Source of the DNA: Allohahella marinimesophila
GTDB lineage: Bacteria > Pseudomonadota > Gammaproteobacteria > Pseudomonadales > Oleiphilaceae
Length of the DNA: 64,000 bases
Direction of reading: 5' to 3'
Assembly: GCF_039538005.1 (NCBI RefSeq)
Contig: NZ_BAABBO010000016.1
Location: 1 to 64,000, forward strand
Shown here: positions 41,918 through 51,293 of the stretch, piece after piece
Layout of the letters: every line of letters starts with the position of its first letter
How positions within the stretch are numbered: the first letter of the stretch is position 1
The notes under the pieces: generated by a model
What the model was told of the DNA's origin: nothing
Database searches by the model: none
Seen by the model: the letters and a program-made list of their open reading frames with translations, nothing else
Translations under genes and position numbers: made by a program

Positions 41918-42016
41918 GATTGGCTTGTATTCCGCTATGAGTGGCGTGCGTGGTTGGCAAGATATGGCCGAATGTTGCTGTATTTCAGGTGACAATACAA
42001 CTCGGTGAGCCGCGGC

Positions 42017-42298
42017 TTATTCGACGACTCTCGGCACCAGGAACAGGCCTGCTTCGGTAAGCGGGGCGCACTTCTGGTAGCGCTCGCGATCATCGGGCTC
42101 AGTAACGACATCGGGTCGCAGTCGCTGCGTCATCTCCAGCGGATTGAGTAGTGGGGCAGTCTGGCTCGTATCCACCGATTGCAGTTGCTCGACGAAGTGA
42201 AGGATGCGATCGACGTCATCGCGCAGACTCATATCCGAAGCGCAGTCCAGTCTTGCGAGTACGGCAAGCTGTGCAAGCTGTTCATCTGAAATGTTCAT
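42017..42298 (-). CDS. gatC: Asp/Glu-tRNA amidotransferase subunit C
   Basis: 93 residues, the small subunit that wraps and stabilises GatA-GatB. The family blocks VAVLARLDC-like start and FVEQLQSVDTSQTAPLLNP are present. First gene of the gatCAB operon; divergent from mreB over 237 bp. Confidence 0.93.
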   Translation of the reverse strand: MNISDEQLAQLAVLARLDCASDMSLRDDVDRILHFVEQLQSVDTSQTAPLLNPLEMTQRLRPDVVTEPDDRERYQKCAPLTEAGLFLVPRVVE

Positions 42299-42405
42299 TC
42301 AGGGCGTTCCTGTTCTGGAGGCTCTGCTCCATCTGCGTTGATAGGCATTGCAGTCTACTATCGACGGGCCGTGCTGTGAACAGCAGACGGCAGTTTCCAA
42401 CTTGC

Positions 42406-42434
42406 TTGTACTGCGGGTGTACCCTTGCTAAAGT
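42406..42434 (+). promoter_or_regulatory. Sigma-70 promoter of the mreB operon
   Basis: TTGTAC (42406-42411) and TAAAGT (42429-42434) are separated by exactly 17 bp, with TGC before the -10 as an extended element. It gives a leader of about 95 nt before the mreB start. Confidence 0.55.
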
Positions 42435-42535
42435 TGCCTGCAGTTCAGCCTGTGCGCCAGAGCACAGATGATTGGTCTTTTCTTACTCAGCTTTCAAACC
42501 AGCTCTGTGCATTCTCAAGGAACTAGCAGCTTACA

Positions 42536-43573
42536 ATGTTCAAACGTCTCCGTGGCTTATTTTCCAGTGATCTGTCCATCGATCTTGGAACGGCTAACAC
42601 GCTTATTTATGTCCGCGGTCGCGGGATCGTTCTGGATGAACCTTCAGTGGTGGCCATTCGTCGTCAGGGCGCTACCAAGTCCGTCGCCGCTGTGGGCGCA
42701 GAAGCCAAACGCATGCTTGGCAGAACCCCCGGCAACATCACTGCGATCCGTCCTCTGAAAGATGGCGTCATTGCCGATTTCCAGGTTACCGAAAAGATGC
42801 TCCAGCACTTTATCCACAAGGTGCATGAGAACAGTTTCATTACACCGAGCCCACGGGTTCTGGTCTGCATTCCCAGTCGCTCCACCGAAGTCGAGCGTAA
42901 AGCTATTCGTGAGTCGGCCATGGGCGCTGGCGCTCGTGAGGTCTTTCTCATCGAAGAGCCCATGGCTGCGGCCATCGGTGCCGGGCTGCCCGTAGAGGAT
43001 GCCAACGGTTCGATGGTGGTGGATATTGGTGGTGGTACCACCGAAATCGCTATCATTTCATTGAACGGCATTGTATTTGCCAATTCCGTTCGCGTCGGCG
43101 GCGATCGTTTCGACGAAGCCATCGTGGCCTATGTGCGCAGAAACTATGGCGCCCTCATTGGTGATGCCACTGCCGAGCGGATCAAGCTGGAGATAGGCTG
43201 CGCCTACGAAGGTCTCGAGCTGAGAGAAATCGATGTTCGTGGTCGTAATCTCGCCGAGGGTGTGCCACGTAGCTTTGCACTGAACAGCGAAGAGATTCTC
43301 GAAGCGCTGCAGGATGACCTGGCGACTATCGTGCAGGCCTGCAAGGGTGCTCTCGAAGAGTCTCCGCCAGAGCTGGCCTCTGATATCGCCGAGCGCGGTA
43401 TCGTGCTGACTGGTGGCGGTGCGCTTCTGCGGGGACTGGATCGACTGATTTCAGAAGAAACCGGTTTGCCGGTCATCGTCGCTGATGACCCTCTCACCTG
43501 CGTCGCCCGTGGTGGTGGACGCGCCCTCGAAGTGATGGATCAGCGCGGAGCCGGTCTCTTCTTTATGGATTAG
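42536..43573 (+). CDS. mreB: Rod-shape-determining actin homologue MreB
   Basis: 345-residue bacterial actin that directs lateral wall synthesis. ATP-site motifs are SIDLGTANTLIYV (phosphate 1), VVDIGGGTTEIAIIS (phosphate 2) and GIVLTGGGALLRGLD (adenosine). The N-terminal MFKRLRGLFS amphipathic helix binds the membrane. Complete. First gene of a run with mreC, mreD, maf, rng and yhdP. Confidence 0.97.
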   Translation: MFKRLRGLFSSDLSIDLGTANTLIYVRGRGIVLDEPSVVAIRRQGATKSVAAVGAEAKRMLGRTPGNITAIRPLKDGVIADFQVTEKMLQHFIHKVHENSFITPSPRVLVCIPSRSTEVERKAIRESAMGAGAREVFLIEEPMAAAIGAGLPVEDANGSMVVDIGGGTTEIAIISLNGIVFANSVRVGGDRFDEAIVAYVRRNYGALIGDATAERIKLEIGCAYEGLELREIDVRGRNLAEGVPRSFALNSEEILEALQDDLATIVQACKGALEESPPELASDIAERGIVLTGGGALLRGLDRLISEETGLPVIVADDPLTCVARGGGRALEVMDQRGAGLFFMD

Positions 43574-43577
43574 GCGA

Positions 43578-43600
43578 TGCGGCTGCAAAAGCAGTCCGCA
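43578..43600 (+). terminator. Stem-loop between mreB and mreC
   Basis: TGCGGCTGC (43578-43586) pairs with GCAG and CCGCA (43591-43600, one bulged T) across an AAAA loop. There is no T-run, so it is more likely an attenuator or RNA-processing/stabiliser structure, which fits the need for more MreB than MreC. Confidence 0.4.
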
Positions 43601-43641
43601 TACGCTAGTCTGTAAACAGAAAGAACATCGGAGAGCGTTTC

Positions 43642-44517
43642 ATCAAGACCATCTTCGCACGAGGCCCCTTGCTGGGGTTCCGCATTTTACTGGTTGGCGT
43701 CTTGTCGCTAGCCATAGGTGTGGCTGACCTGAAGCTGGACTGGCTGGATTCACTGAAGGAAAGTATGTCCGTGCTGCTGGTGCCGGTGCAGTGGAGTGTG
43801 CAGCTGCCTGGCCGGATCGGCGACTTCGGTGAGTCCATTACCGAGTCCCGATCGAGCCTGCTGGAAAAGAACGCTTCACTTGAAAATCGTCTCCGCATCC
43901 TCCAGGTCAAAGCACTCAAGACCGCCTCCCTGACTGCAGAAGTCAATCGTTTGCGGGCCCTGCTCAATGCCTCGGCCTTTGTCGATGAATCTGTTCTCGT
44001 GGCCGAAATCATTGGAATCAATCCGGATCCTTACATGCACGAGGTCATGATCAACAAAGGCTCGAACGATGGCGTGTTCGAGGGCCAGCCACTGCTCGAT
44101 TCCATGGGCCTCATGGGCCAGGTCACCGCCGTTACGCCCTATAGTGCCCGTGTCCTGCTCATCGCGGACAGCGCGCACGCCATTCCCATCGAGGTCAATC
44201 GCAACGGCTCGCGAGGTATCCTCGTCGGTACGGGTGTGCTGGATCGTCTGGAGTTGGTGAACATACCGGATACCACAGATATCAAGGTCGGAGACATGCT
44301 GGTGAGCTCGGGATTGGGGGGCCGCTTTCCCAAAGGCTATCCAGTGGCACGGGTGGAGTCGGTGACGCACGATCCTGGTTTGCCGTTCGCCCAGATTTAC
44401 GCGAGGCCATTGGCCGAATTGAACAGGAGCAAGCACGTGCTGCTGGTATTCAAGCGGCCCGGAGAAGATCGTGCCTTGCCCAACATTGTAGAGCAGCAGA
44501 CCGAACCGGCTTCCTAG
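43642..44517 (+). CDS. mreC: Rod-shape-determining protein MreC
   Basis: About 291 residues: cytoplasmic tail, one transmembrane helix (about 15-31), coiled coil (about 63-100) and a periplasmic beta domain. It links MreB/MreD to the wall synthases. The start is unusual. The family N-terminus (K-T-I-F-A-R-G-P-LLGFR) begins at an ATC codon at 43642 with GGAG eight bases upstream, and no ATG, GTG, TTG or CTG occurs in frame between the stop at 43606 and the TTG at 43669, which would cut off the conserved basic tail. Either the ATC is used, or the TTG at 43669 is, or the base is a sequence error. Confidence 0.9.
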   Translation: MKTIFARGPLLGFRILLVGVLSLAIGVADLKLDWLDSLKESMSVLLVPVQWSVQLPGRIGDFGESITESRSSLLEKNASLENRLRILQVKALKTASLTAEVNRLRALLNASAFVDESVLVAEIIGINPDPYMHEVMINKGSNDGVFEGQPLLDSMGLMGQVTAVTPYSARVLLIADSAHAIPIEVNRNGSRGILVGTGVLDRLELVNIPDTTDIKVGDMLVSSGLGGRFPKGYPVARVESVTHDPGLPFAQIYARPLAELNRSKHVLLVFKRPGEDRALPNIVEQQTEPAS

Positions 44518-44537
44518 CCGGGTAGGCTGCAGAGCGA

Positions 44538-45008
44538 ATGGCATCTTCTTCAATGAGTTACGGCGTCTTTGCGGGTTCGCTGTTTCTGGCTGCGTGTCTG
44601 ACGATCATTCCGATGGAAGGCGTTGCCGCCATCTTGCGGCCCGAGTGGATCGCCCTGGTGATGGTATACTGGACGCTGTATCGCGATCAGAGCGTCGGTA
44701 TCATGGCGAACTGGATGGTCGGTCTGTTCTGGGATGTGCTCGTCGGAACGACCCTGGGGCTGCATGCTGGTAGTATGGCTCTGCAGGCCTACCTTCTGCT
44801 GACCATGTCCCAACGTCTTCTGCTGTTTCCTGTATTGCAGCAGAGTGTCATCGTCTTTGCCGTTATTGGCATCAATCTCATGCTGTTTCGCTGGATTGAC
44901 GGTTTCATCTCGAATCCGGCCATCGATATGGGGTTTCTCATCCCCGCAGTGACTTCGGCGCTGCTCTGGCCACTGCTCAGGTTTACCTTGCACCGACTCG
45001 ATAATTGA
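44538..45008 (+). CDS. mreD: Rod-shape-determining membrane protein MreD
   Basis: 156 residues with about five transmembrane segments. The conserved motif RPEWIALVMVYWTLY lies after the first segment, with the GLFWDVLVGTTLGLHAG block following. Works with MreC in the elongasome. A second Met at residue 6 could also be the start. Eighteen bp separate its stop from maf. Confidence 0.92.
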   Translation: MASSSMSYGVFAGSLFLAACLTIIPMEGVAAILRPEWIALVMVYWTLYRDQSVGIMANWMVGLFWDVLVGTTLGLHAGSMALQAYLLLTMSQRLLLFPVLQQSVIVFAVIGINLMLFRWIDGFISNPAIDMGFLIPAVTSALLWPLLRFTLHRLDN

Positions 45009-45025
45009 GGCAATCAGGGACTGAT

Positions 45026-45628
45026 ATGGCACAGCAGAAACAACTTGTACTGGCCTCGGCCTCGCCACGACGTGCTGAGCTACTCCGTCAGATCGGCATA
45101 CATTTCTCGAGCCAGGCTGCGGATATTGACGAAACGCCTCATCCACAGGAATCGCCGGAGCGGTATGTGGATCGGATGGCACTGACAAAAGCGCATGCCA
45201 TTTATGAGGGCCTGACTACACCGCAGTCCGAGACGGTTGTGCTCGGTTCTGATACAGCCGGTGTGCTCGACAGCAGCGGTGAACTCCTGCTCAAACCGCA
45301 GGATGCAGCGGACGCGGTAGCGATGTTGCAGCGTCTGTCGAACACTGTTCACACTATTCTGACCTCAGTAGCTTTTGTCGATCAGGAAGGAGAGCATCTC
45401 ATTCAAACAACATCCAGGGTCTGGTTCAGAACCCTGAGTGCTCAGGAAATAGATATTTACGTCGCGAGTGGGGAGCCGCTCGACAAGGCTGGCGCCTATG
45501 GTATTCAGGGCGCCGCCGCTGCTTTCGTCAACCGGATCGAGGGCAGCTACAGTGCGATCGTGGGCCTCCCACTGGGCGAGGTCAGCGAGTATCTGGCCAG
45601 CAAGGGCCTCTACGCTGTACGACGATAA
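45026..45628 (+). CDS. maf: Maf-like nucleotide pyrophosphatase (dTTP/UTP type)
   Basis: 200-residue cytosolic pyrophosphatase. Start motif LASASPRRAELLRQI and the QGAAAAFVNRIEGSYSAIVGLPLGEV C-terminal block are typical; SDTAGVLD carries the catalytic Asp region. Members hydrolyse dTTP, UTP and modified nucleotides. The ATG at 45026 follows AGGGA; an ATG at 45005 overlapping mreD is less likely. It lies inside the mre-rng run as in many gammaproteobacteria. Confidence 0.92.
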   Translation: MAQQKQLVLASASPRRAELLRQIGIHFSSQAADIDETPHPQESPERYVDRMALTKAHAIYEGLTTPQSETVVLGSDTAGVLDSSGELLLKPQDAADAVAMLQRLSNTVHTILTSVAFVDQEGEHLIQTTSRVWFRTLSAQEIDIYVASGEPLDKAGAYGIQGAAAAFVNRIEGSYSAIVGLPLGEVSEYLASKGLYAVRR

Positions 45629-45656
45629 AGGACACACAATAAAAACGGACAGTACC

Positions 45657-47153
45657 ATGACAGAAGAAATACTGGTGAACGTCACTCCGGTCGAGACCCG
45701 AGTCGCGGTGGTCGAGAATGGCATGCTGCAGGAAGTCTACATCGAGCGCAGTCGCCGTCGCGGTATCGTCGGCAATATATACAAAGGTGTCGTGGTGCGT
45801 GTGTTACCAGGCATGGAGGCAGCCTTCGTCGACATCGGGCTGGAGCGTGCTGCTTTCATTCATGTATCGGAACTGACAGGCAACGGTAATGGCGAAGGCA
45901 ATGGCCGCAGCGTGGAAATAGGCGGTCTGCTCCGCGAAGGGCAGGAACTGGTCGTTCAGGTCACCAAGGACCCTATCGGTACCAAAGGCGCCCGGCTGAC
46001 CACCCATTTGTCCATACCCTCCCGCTACCTGGTCTATATGCCTGGCACTGACCACATCGGTATATCGCAGCGCATTGAAAACGAGATGGAGCGCGAAAGG
46101 CTCAAGCTGCTCATCCAGACCTGCGTCGATGATGGCCTGTTGGCGGAAGACGAAGCGAAGGATGCCAGTACGGCTTCCTCAGGCTTTATCATCAGAACAG
46201 CGGCCGAAGGCGTGGGTTCGGAAGAATTCACGGCGGATATCATGTATCTGCGCCGCTTGTGGCGCGCCGTGTATCGCAAGTTACAGAGCGTGAAGCCTCC
46301 AGCTGTCGTCTACGAAGATCTCAGCCTGTACGCCCGCACCCTGCGCGATCTGGTAAGGCCCGAAACCGAAAAGATACGCATCGACTCGAAAGAGGGCTAT
46401 CAGCGAGCCATCGAGTTCACTGATCAGTTCGTGTCCGAGATCAAGGACAAGATCGAGTACTACCCGGGTGAGCGGCCAATCTTCGACCTGTACGGCGTCG
46501 AGGACGAAATCCAGAAAGCGCTCGGTAGGAAAGTACAGCTGAAATCCGGCGGATATCTCATCATCGATCAAACAGAGGCCATGACAACGATCGACGTCAA
46601 TACTGGCGGGTTCGTTGGTCACAAGAATCTCGAAGAAACCATATTCAAGACCAATCTTGAGGCCACCAGAGCCATTGCCCGACAGCTGCGACTGCGCAAC
46701 CTGGGGGGGATCATTATTCTTGATCTCATCGACATGACGGACCCTGAACATAACCGGCAGGTGCTGCGCATGTTGGAAAAGATGCTCGAACGGGACCATG
46801 CCAAGACCAAGATCAGCTGCGTGAGTGAGCTCGGGCTTGTGGAAATGACGAGAAAGCGTACGACTGAGAGCCTTGGCCAGATGCTGTCCGAAGCCTGTCC
46901 GGCTTGCGAAGGGCGCGGTACGGTAAAGACGCCTGAAACGCTGTGTTATGAAATTTTCCGTGAAATATTGCGTATCAACAGGAATTACGATGCACAGAGT
47001 TATCTCGTTATGGCATCACAGCAGGTCGTCGATCTCTTGTTGGACGATCAGTCGGATAACGTGGCTGACCTTGAGGAGTTCATTGGCAAGAGCATCCGTT
47101 TTCAGGTCGAGGTCATTTATACACAGGAGCAGTTTGACGTTGTTCTCCAATGA
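45657..47153 (+). CDS. rng: Ribonuclease G
   Basis: 498-residue endoribonuclease for 16S rRNA 5' maturation and mRNA decay. An N-terminal S1 domain (about 35-125; RRRGIVGNIYKGVV) is followed by the catalytic core with Mg-binding Asp in TTIDVNTGGFVG and ILDLIDM, and the zinc-link CPACEGRGTVKT. It lacks the long RNase E tail, so it is Rng. The start at 45657 follows the family pattern MTEEILVNVTPVETR; a longer frame from 45468 overlaps maf and is rejected. Confidence 0.95.
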   Translation: MTEEILVNVTPVETRVAVVENGMLQEVYIERSRRRGIVGNIYKGVVVRVLPGMEAAFVDIGLERAAFIHVSELTGNGNGEGNGRSVEIGGLLREGQELVVQVTKDPIGTKGARLTTHLSIPSRYLVYMPGTDHIGISQRIENEMERERLKLLIQTCVDDGLLAEDEAKDASTASSGFIIRTAAEGVGSEEFTADIMYLRRLWRAVYRKLQSVKPPAVVYEDLSLYARTLRDLVRPETEKIRIDSKEGYQRAIEFTDQFVSEIKDKIEYYPGERPIFDLYGVEDEIQKALGRKVQLKSGGYLIIDQTEAMTTIDVNTGGFVGHKNLEETIFKTNLEATRAIARQLRLRNLGGIIILDLIDMTDPEHNRQVLRMLEKMLERDHAKTKISCVSELGLVEMTRKRTTESLGQMLSEACPACEGRGTVKTPETLCYEIFREILRINRNYDAQSYLVMASQQVVDLLLDDQSDNVADLEEFIGKSIRFQVEVIYTQEQFDVVLQ

Positions 47154-47171
47154 CTCCAAGGCAGTGTCTAA

Positions 47172-50100
47172 TTGACGGAGACTGTTGATAAGGCCAATCG
47201 GTCGGGTGCACGCCTGAGCGTGGGTACTGTGCTGTATGTGGCTGTCGCGATGGTGCTGGCCCTGACGGCGCTGACCATGTCTGCCGCGCGTGTTGCCCTG
47301 CATTATGCAGACGTTCTGCGGCCCGAAATCGTGTCGTTGATAGAGCGCGAAACATCGATGCAGATCGCCATTAGTGAGTTGCGCGGTGGCTGGTGGGGTC
47401 GGAATCCTTCACTCAGGCTGAGTGGCTTGCGAATCAGCCCCACTGGACGTGCTGAAGATGCGTTGAATCTGGGCGAGGTCGATCTCGAGCTCGATTTGCT
47501 TGAGTCTGTGCGGAACTGGTCAATCGTACCCGCTGCCTTTTCTGTGGAAAATCTGGTCGTCCGGCTGAATGAGCTGGACGATGGGAGCTGGGCACCGACC
47601 GTCGCGATTGGAGGGCAGTCGATTGAGGATCTTACCGACTCGCTCGACCAGACCATGATGGAAAAGCTTGAATCAGCGCTCTCCCTGATTGGCGATGGCA
47701 GCTATCGGCTCGGCAACATCGATCTTGTCTGGCGCTATATGAGCGGCCGACATGTTCAATGGCGTTTGCCTTCGGTGTTCCTGACCAAGCGGCGCGACAC
47801 CCTGGAACTGTCGACCCGCGTGATTCAGGAACAGCAGGAAATCATGGCCTTCGAGCTCTTTGTCGACCGAAGTGCAGGAGCGAGCCCCGCCGCCACCGGC
47901 TATATGCGGTGGCACGACGATCAGGTACTGCAACCTTTCCAGCGACTGCTGACAGCGGATGCCGCCCTGAGTCTCGAGGATCTCACTGGCCAGGGTGAAC
48001 TCTGGCTGCGCTACGATGCCGAAACGGCCGACTTCGAGGTCAACGCAGCTGTCGATCTGGCAGGTCTGACACTGAAAGTGCCTGAGTCTGCATCAGCAAT
48101 TCCGCCACGGCAGAGCGAAACCTTTCTGATTCGCGATCTTTCTGCACAGATAGCCTTTGGCGGACGACTCGATATCGGACCGGGGCATCGTCTCGAAGAA
48201 CTGACCAAGGTGCCCTTCGGTTTTGAACAATGGCAGCTTCGGGCAGCCAATCTCGACGCCAGCTGGAACGATATGCCCTTACTCACGAGCAAGTTGAGTG
48301 CAAGAGGGGGCGAAGATTTTCATCTTGCTGTCGATACGGTGAATCTGGAGCTCGTGTCGAAAGCTGCCGTGGCGAGTCGGCAGATCGGCGCGGAGGGCGT
48401 GGCCGATATCATTGCGTATGGTGCCGAGGGCCGTCTCACCAGTCTTCTCGTCAGCCAGTCAGCCGATGAAGGGCTGCTGGTGCGAGGCATGCTTCGCGAT
48501 GCGACAGTGCAGGCCGCCTACGGTGCTCCGATGATCGAGCGTCTGGATGCCTATCTGCACGTAGAGGACAGCCGAGGGCACGTCACCTATGCCGATGAAG
48601 ACGTTGGCCTTCAATTCCCTGATCTCTATGAAGAAAGCTGGCAGCTGCCCTATGCTGAAGGGCGGGTAGACTGGTCGTTCTACAATGGGATCACTCAGGT
48701 CTGGGGCACTCGTATGACACTGGATAGGCCTAACGAGAAGCCGGGTCTCTTGCAGGCTGAGTTTGACTTGCTCAATCCTGATGCGGAAGACCAGCCCGAG
48801 AGTCTCCAATTGGCCATCCATATGCATGAAGCCGACTCTGCACTCGTCGCCGCCTTTCTGCCGACCCGCATACTGGATAAGGCGCTGAGTGAATGGGTGC
48901 TTGATGCCGTTCAGGGGGGGCAGATTCGCCGTGGGAGCTACTTCTACTCCGGCGTCGTCGGTGAGGCTGCGGATGCCACCAATTCAAGCTCACAGATGGC
49001 CTTCGATGTTCAGGATGGCACCCTCAAGTTTGCAGAGGAATGGCCAGCGCTGACCGAACTCTCCACTCGTCTCAAGATCACTGACGATAGCGTGAGCGCC
49101 GACATATCGACTGCGAAAATCAACGGCCTGCCAATTTCAAATGGTCGGGTTGAATTGAGGGAAGACAAGGGGCAGTCACTGCTGGACGCCAGCTTTACCA
49201 GCCAGCCTGAAGCGGCTGACTGGAATTATTGGCTCAGATCGTCGCCAGTAGCCGAGACCACCAGGCCGGTCGCTGGAGATTGGCAGTTGTCGGGCCCATC
49301 GGTGGTCAGCACCGCATTGACCGTCAACCTTGATTCTGCCGAGGCCGAAGCCCTCCGGGTGCGTATCGACGCCAACGATATGAGCGTTAGTTCGAAAGAG
49401 CATGACCTGAGCGCAGATCAGGTTCGAGGCCGTTTCGAATACAGTATGGCCAATGGTGTCAGCGGAAAGAGCGAACACTTGAGATTGCAGGGCGAGAAAG
49501 CCTCCCTGAGCATTCAGTCACCGGTGTGGAACGAGGCTACCCAGCAGGTGCAAGTCAGGGCCTCCACACGTGTCTCGCTGGCCTCGCTCCGGAAGCGGGT
49601 TACTTTGCCTGAAGTGGTCAGACTGGAGGGGGGTGCCGAAATCAGTAGCATCTTCGGCTGGACAGGCACGGCCAATAACGACCGATACTCCTTGCTGATT
49701 CGCTCAGACCTGCGCGGTGTCGCGTTTGATTACCCTCAGCCCTTCGGCAAGTCCGCGGACGAACGTCGTAACCTGGAGCTCGAAGTTCGTTGGTCGGAGC
49801 AGGCCCGCGCCAAGGATTACCGCTTTCAGCTCGGCGAACTCGTTGGCGGCGATATTTCAGTGGTGACCAGCGGAACAGGGGCGACATCTGATCTCGAAGA
49901 TCTGCAGGGCAGAATCCGCTTCGGTGGCATCAAGGCTGATAATCGTGTTCGCATGAATTTTGATCGACTTGGACAGCCTGCTGCGCCAGTGCCGGGCCAA
50001 CTGCCAGATGTCAGTGGTGGGCTCGATATTTCCGGCTATCTGCCGCGGCTGAATGTGAGTGAGTGGCGAGCCTTCCTCTCGAAGGAATACGGTCAGGACG

Positions 50101-51266
50101 ATCAGGGTGAGATCGCGGTCCTGGTCGACGAGCCAGTCCTGAACCAGCGAGCGAGACAGCTCGTGTCGAATTGGCCCGACTGGCTGACCGGCGTCGACCT
50201 CACAATTGCCGAACTCATGTTGGACGAGACGCTCTACAAGGAGTTCGCCATTCTGGCGTCCCGCAACACGGATAATTCAGTCGACGTTGCCGTGGATGTG
50301 CCAAATCTCATGAAGGGGGCCATCCGGGTGCCTGGTGGGGCGAACGAGTATCCCACCGCAAGGCTCGCTTACCTGAAGATCCCCGAGGCTGAAGGTGAGG
50401 CCAGCGATGAAAAAAGCACCTTCACGCCCACCGATGTACCGTTGGGGGACGTGTCCATCGATGCCTTGGATTATGGCGCACAGTCACTCGGAAGCTGGCG
50501 GTGGATTGCTGAAAAGCGGGATGAAGGCGTCGTCTTCCGCGATTTGCGAGCCACCGTGGAAGGTGCTCGGCTCGAGGGTCGGCTGAGCTGGCTGCGTGAG
50601 CCGATAACCCAGCAGCAGACGACAATTCTGACCGGCGAGCTCAGTGGCGAAAAGTTTGAACAGATCTATAGCCATTTTCAGGGACCGGCGCCGATGACGG
50701 CGGCAGACTATCGCTTCAAAACCGGTGTCGTCTGGACAGGCACGCCATTCGATTTCAGCTGGGAGAATCTGTCCGGCCAGATTTCAATGCGGCTTCGTGA
50801 CGGGCGTTTTACTGAAACCTCAAGATCAGCTGATCTGTTCAAGGTATTCAGTGTTCTCAATATGGATACGCTGGTGAGGCGGCTGAAGCTGGATTTCAGT
50901 GATATCTATGAAGCAGGCATTTCGTACGACGATATCGAGGGGAGCGCGAAGATCAAGGAAGGCGTCGTGGATTTCGAATCGCCGCTGGCCATACAGGCCA
51001 CCTCGAGCGCGTTTCAGCTGACAGGCACGATGAGCATGGTGACTGATGCACTGGACATGGAGCTCCTCGTAGTGCTGCCGTTGACCAAGAACCTGCCGCT
51101 GGCTGCCCTTCTTGTGGGAGCGCCGCAAATTGGTGGTGCGCTTTTTCTCATCGACAAGCTCATGGGCGATGCCTTGAGCAAGCTGACCAGTGCCACCTAC
51201 GAACTCACCGGTACGCTGGAAGATCCTGAGGTCAATCTGAAGCAGTCCTTCGGCGATCCGAGATAG
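47172..51266 (+). CDS. yhdP: YhdP family AsmA-like lipid-transport protein
   Basis: 1364 residues, normal for YhdP. One N-terminal transmembrane helix (about 15-38) leads to a very long periplasmic beta-rich body with repeated beta-taco (repeating-beta-groove) segments, ending with the conserved AsmA-like C-terminus (TSSAFQLTGTMSMVTDALDMELLVVLPLTKNLPL pattern in pieces near residues 1277-1310). Known to move phospholipids between the inner and outer membrane. Start taken as TTG at 47172 (AAGG upstream); not certain. Follows rng with an 18-bp gap. Confidence 0.9.
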   Translation: MTETVDKANRSGARLSVGTVLYVAVAMVLALTALTMSAARVALHYADVLRPEIVSLIERETSMQIAISELRGGWWGRNPSLRLSGLRISPTGRAEDALNLGEVDLELDLLESVRNWSIVPAAFSVENLVVRLNELDDGSWAPTVAIGGQSIEDLTDSLDQTMMEKLESALSLIGDGSYRLGNIDLVWRYMSGRHVQWRLPSVFLTKRRDTLELSTRVIQEQQEIMAFELFVDRSAGASPAATGYMRWHDDQVLQPFQRLLTADAALSLEDLTGQGELWLRYDAETADFEVNAAVDLAGLTLKVPESASAIPPRQSETFLIRDLSAQIAFGGRLDIGPGHRLEELTKVPFGFEQWQLRAANLDASWNDMPLLTSKLSARGGEDFHLAVDTVNLELVSKAAVASRQIGAEGVADIIAYGAEGRLTSLLVSQSADEGLLVRGMLRDATVQAAYGAPMIERLDAYLHVEDSRGHVTYADEDVGLQFPDLYEESWQLPYAEGRVDWSFYNGITQVWGTRMTLDRPNEKPGLLQAEFDLLNPDAEDQPESLQLAIHMHEADSALVAAFLPTRILDKALSEWVLDAVQGGQIRRGSYFYSGVVGEAADATNSSSQMAFDVQDGTLKFAEEWPALTELSTRLKITDDSVSADISTAKINGLPISNGRVELREDKGQSLLDASFTSQPEAADWNYWLRSSPVAETTRPVAGDWQLSGPSVVSTALTVNLDSAEAEALRVRIDANDMSVSSKEHDLSADQVRGRFEYSMANGVSGKSEHLRLQGEKASLSIQSPVWNEATQQVQVRASTRVSLASLRKRVTLPEVVRLEGGAEISSIFGWTGTANNDRYSLLIRSDLRGVAFDYPQPFGKSADERRNLELEVRWSEQARAKDYRFQLGELVGGDISVVTSGTGATSDLEDLQGRIRFGGIKADNRVRMNFDRLGQPAAPVPGQLPDVSGGLDISGYLPRLNVSEWRAFLSKEYGQDDQGEIAVLVDEPVLNQRARQLVSNWPDWLTGVDLTIAELMLDETLYKEFAILASRNTDNSVDVAVDVPNLMKGAIRVPGGANEYPTARLAYLKIPEAEGEASDEKSTFTPTDVPLGDVSIDALDYGAQSLGSWRWIAEKRDEGVVFRDLRATVEGARLEGRLSWLREPITQQQTTILTGELSGEKFEQIYSHFQGPAPMTAADYRFKTGVVWTGTPFDFSWENLSGQISMRLRDGRFTETSRSADLFKVFSVLNMDTLVRRLKLDFSDIYEAGISYDDIEGSAKIKEGVVDFESPLAIQATSSAFQLTGTMSMVTDALDMELLVVLPLTKNLPLAALLVGAPQIGGALFLIDKLMGDALSKLTSATYELTGTLEDPEVNLKQSFGDPR

Positions 51267-51293
51267 CCCCCAAGCATGATCTGGAGAGAGACG

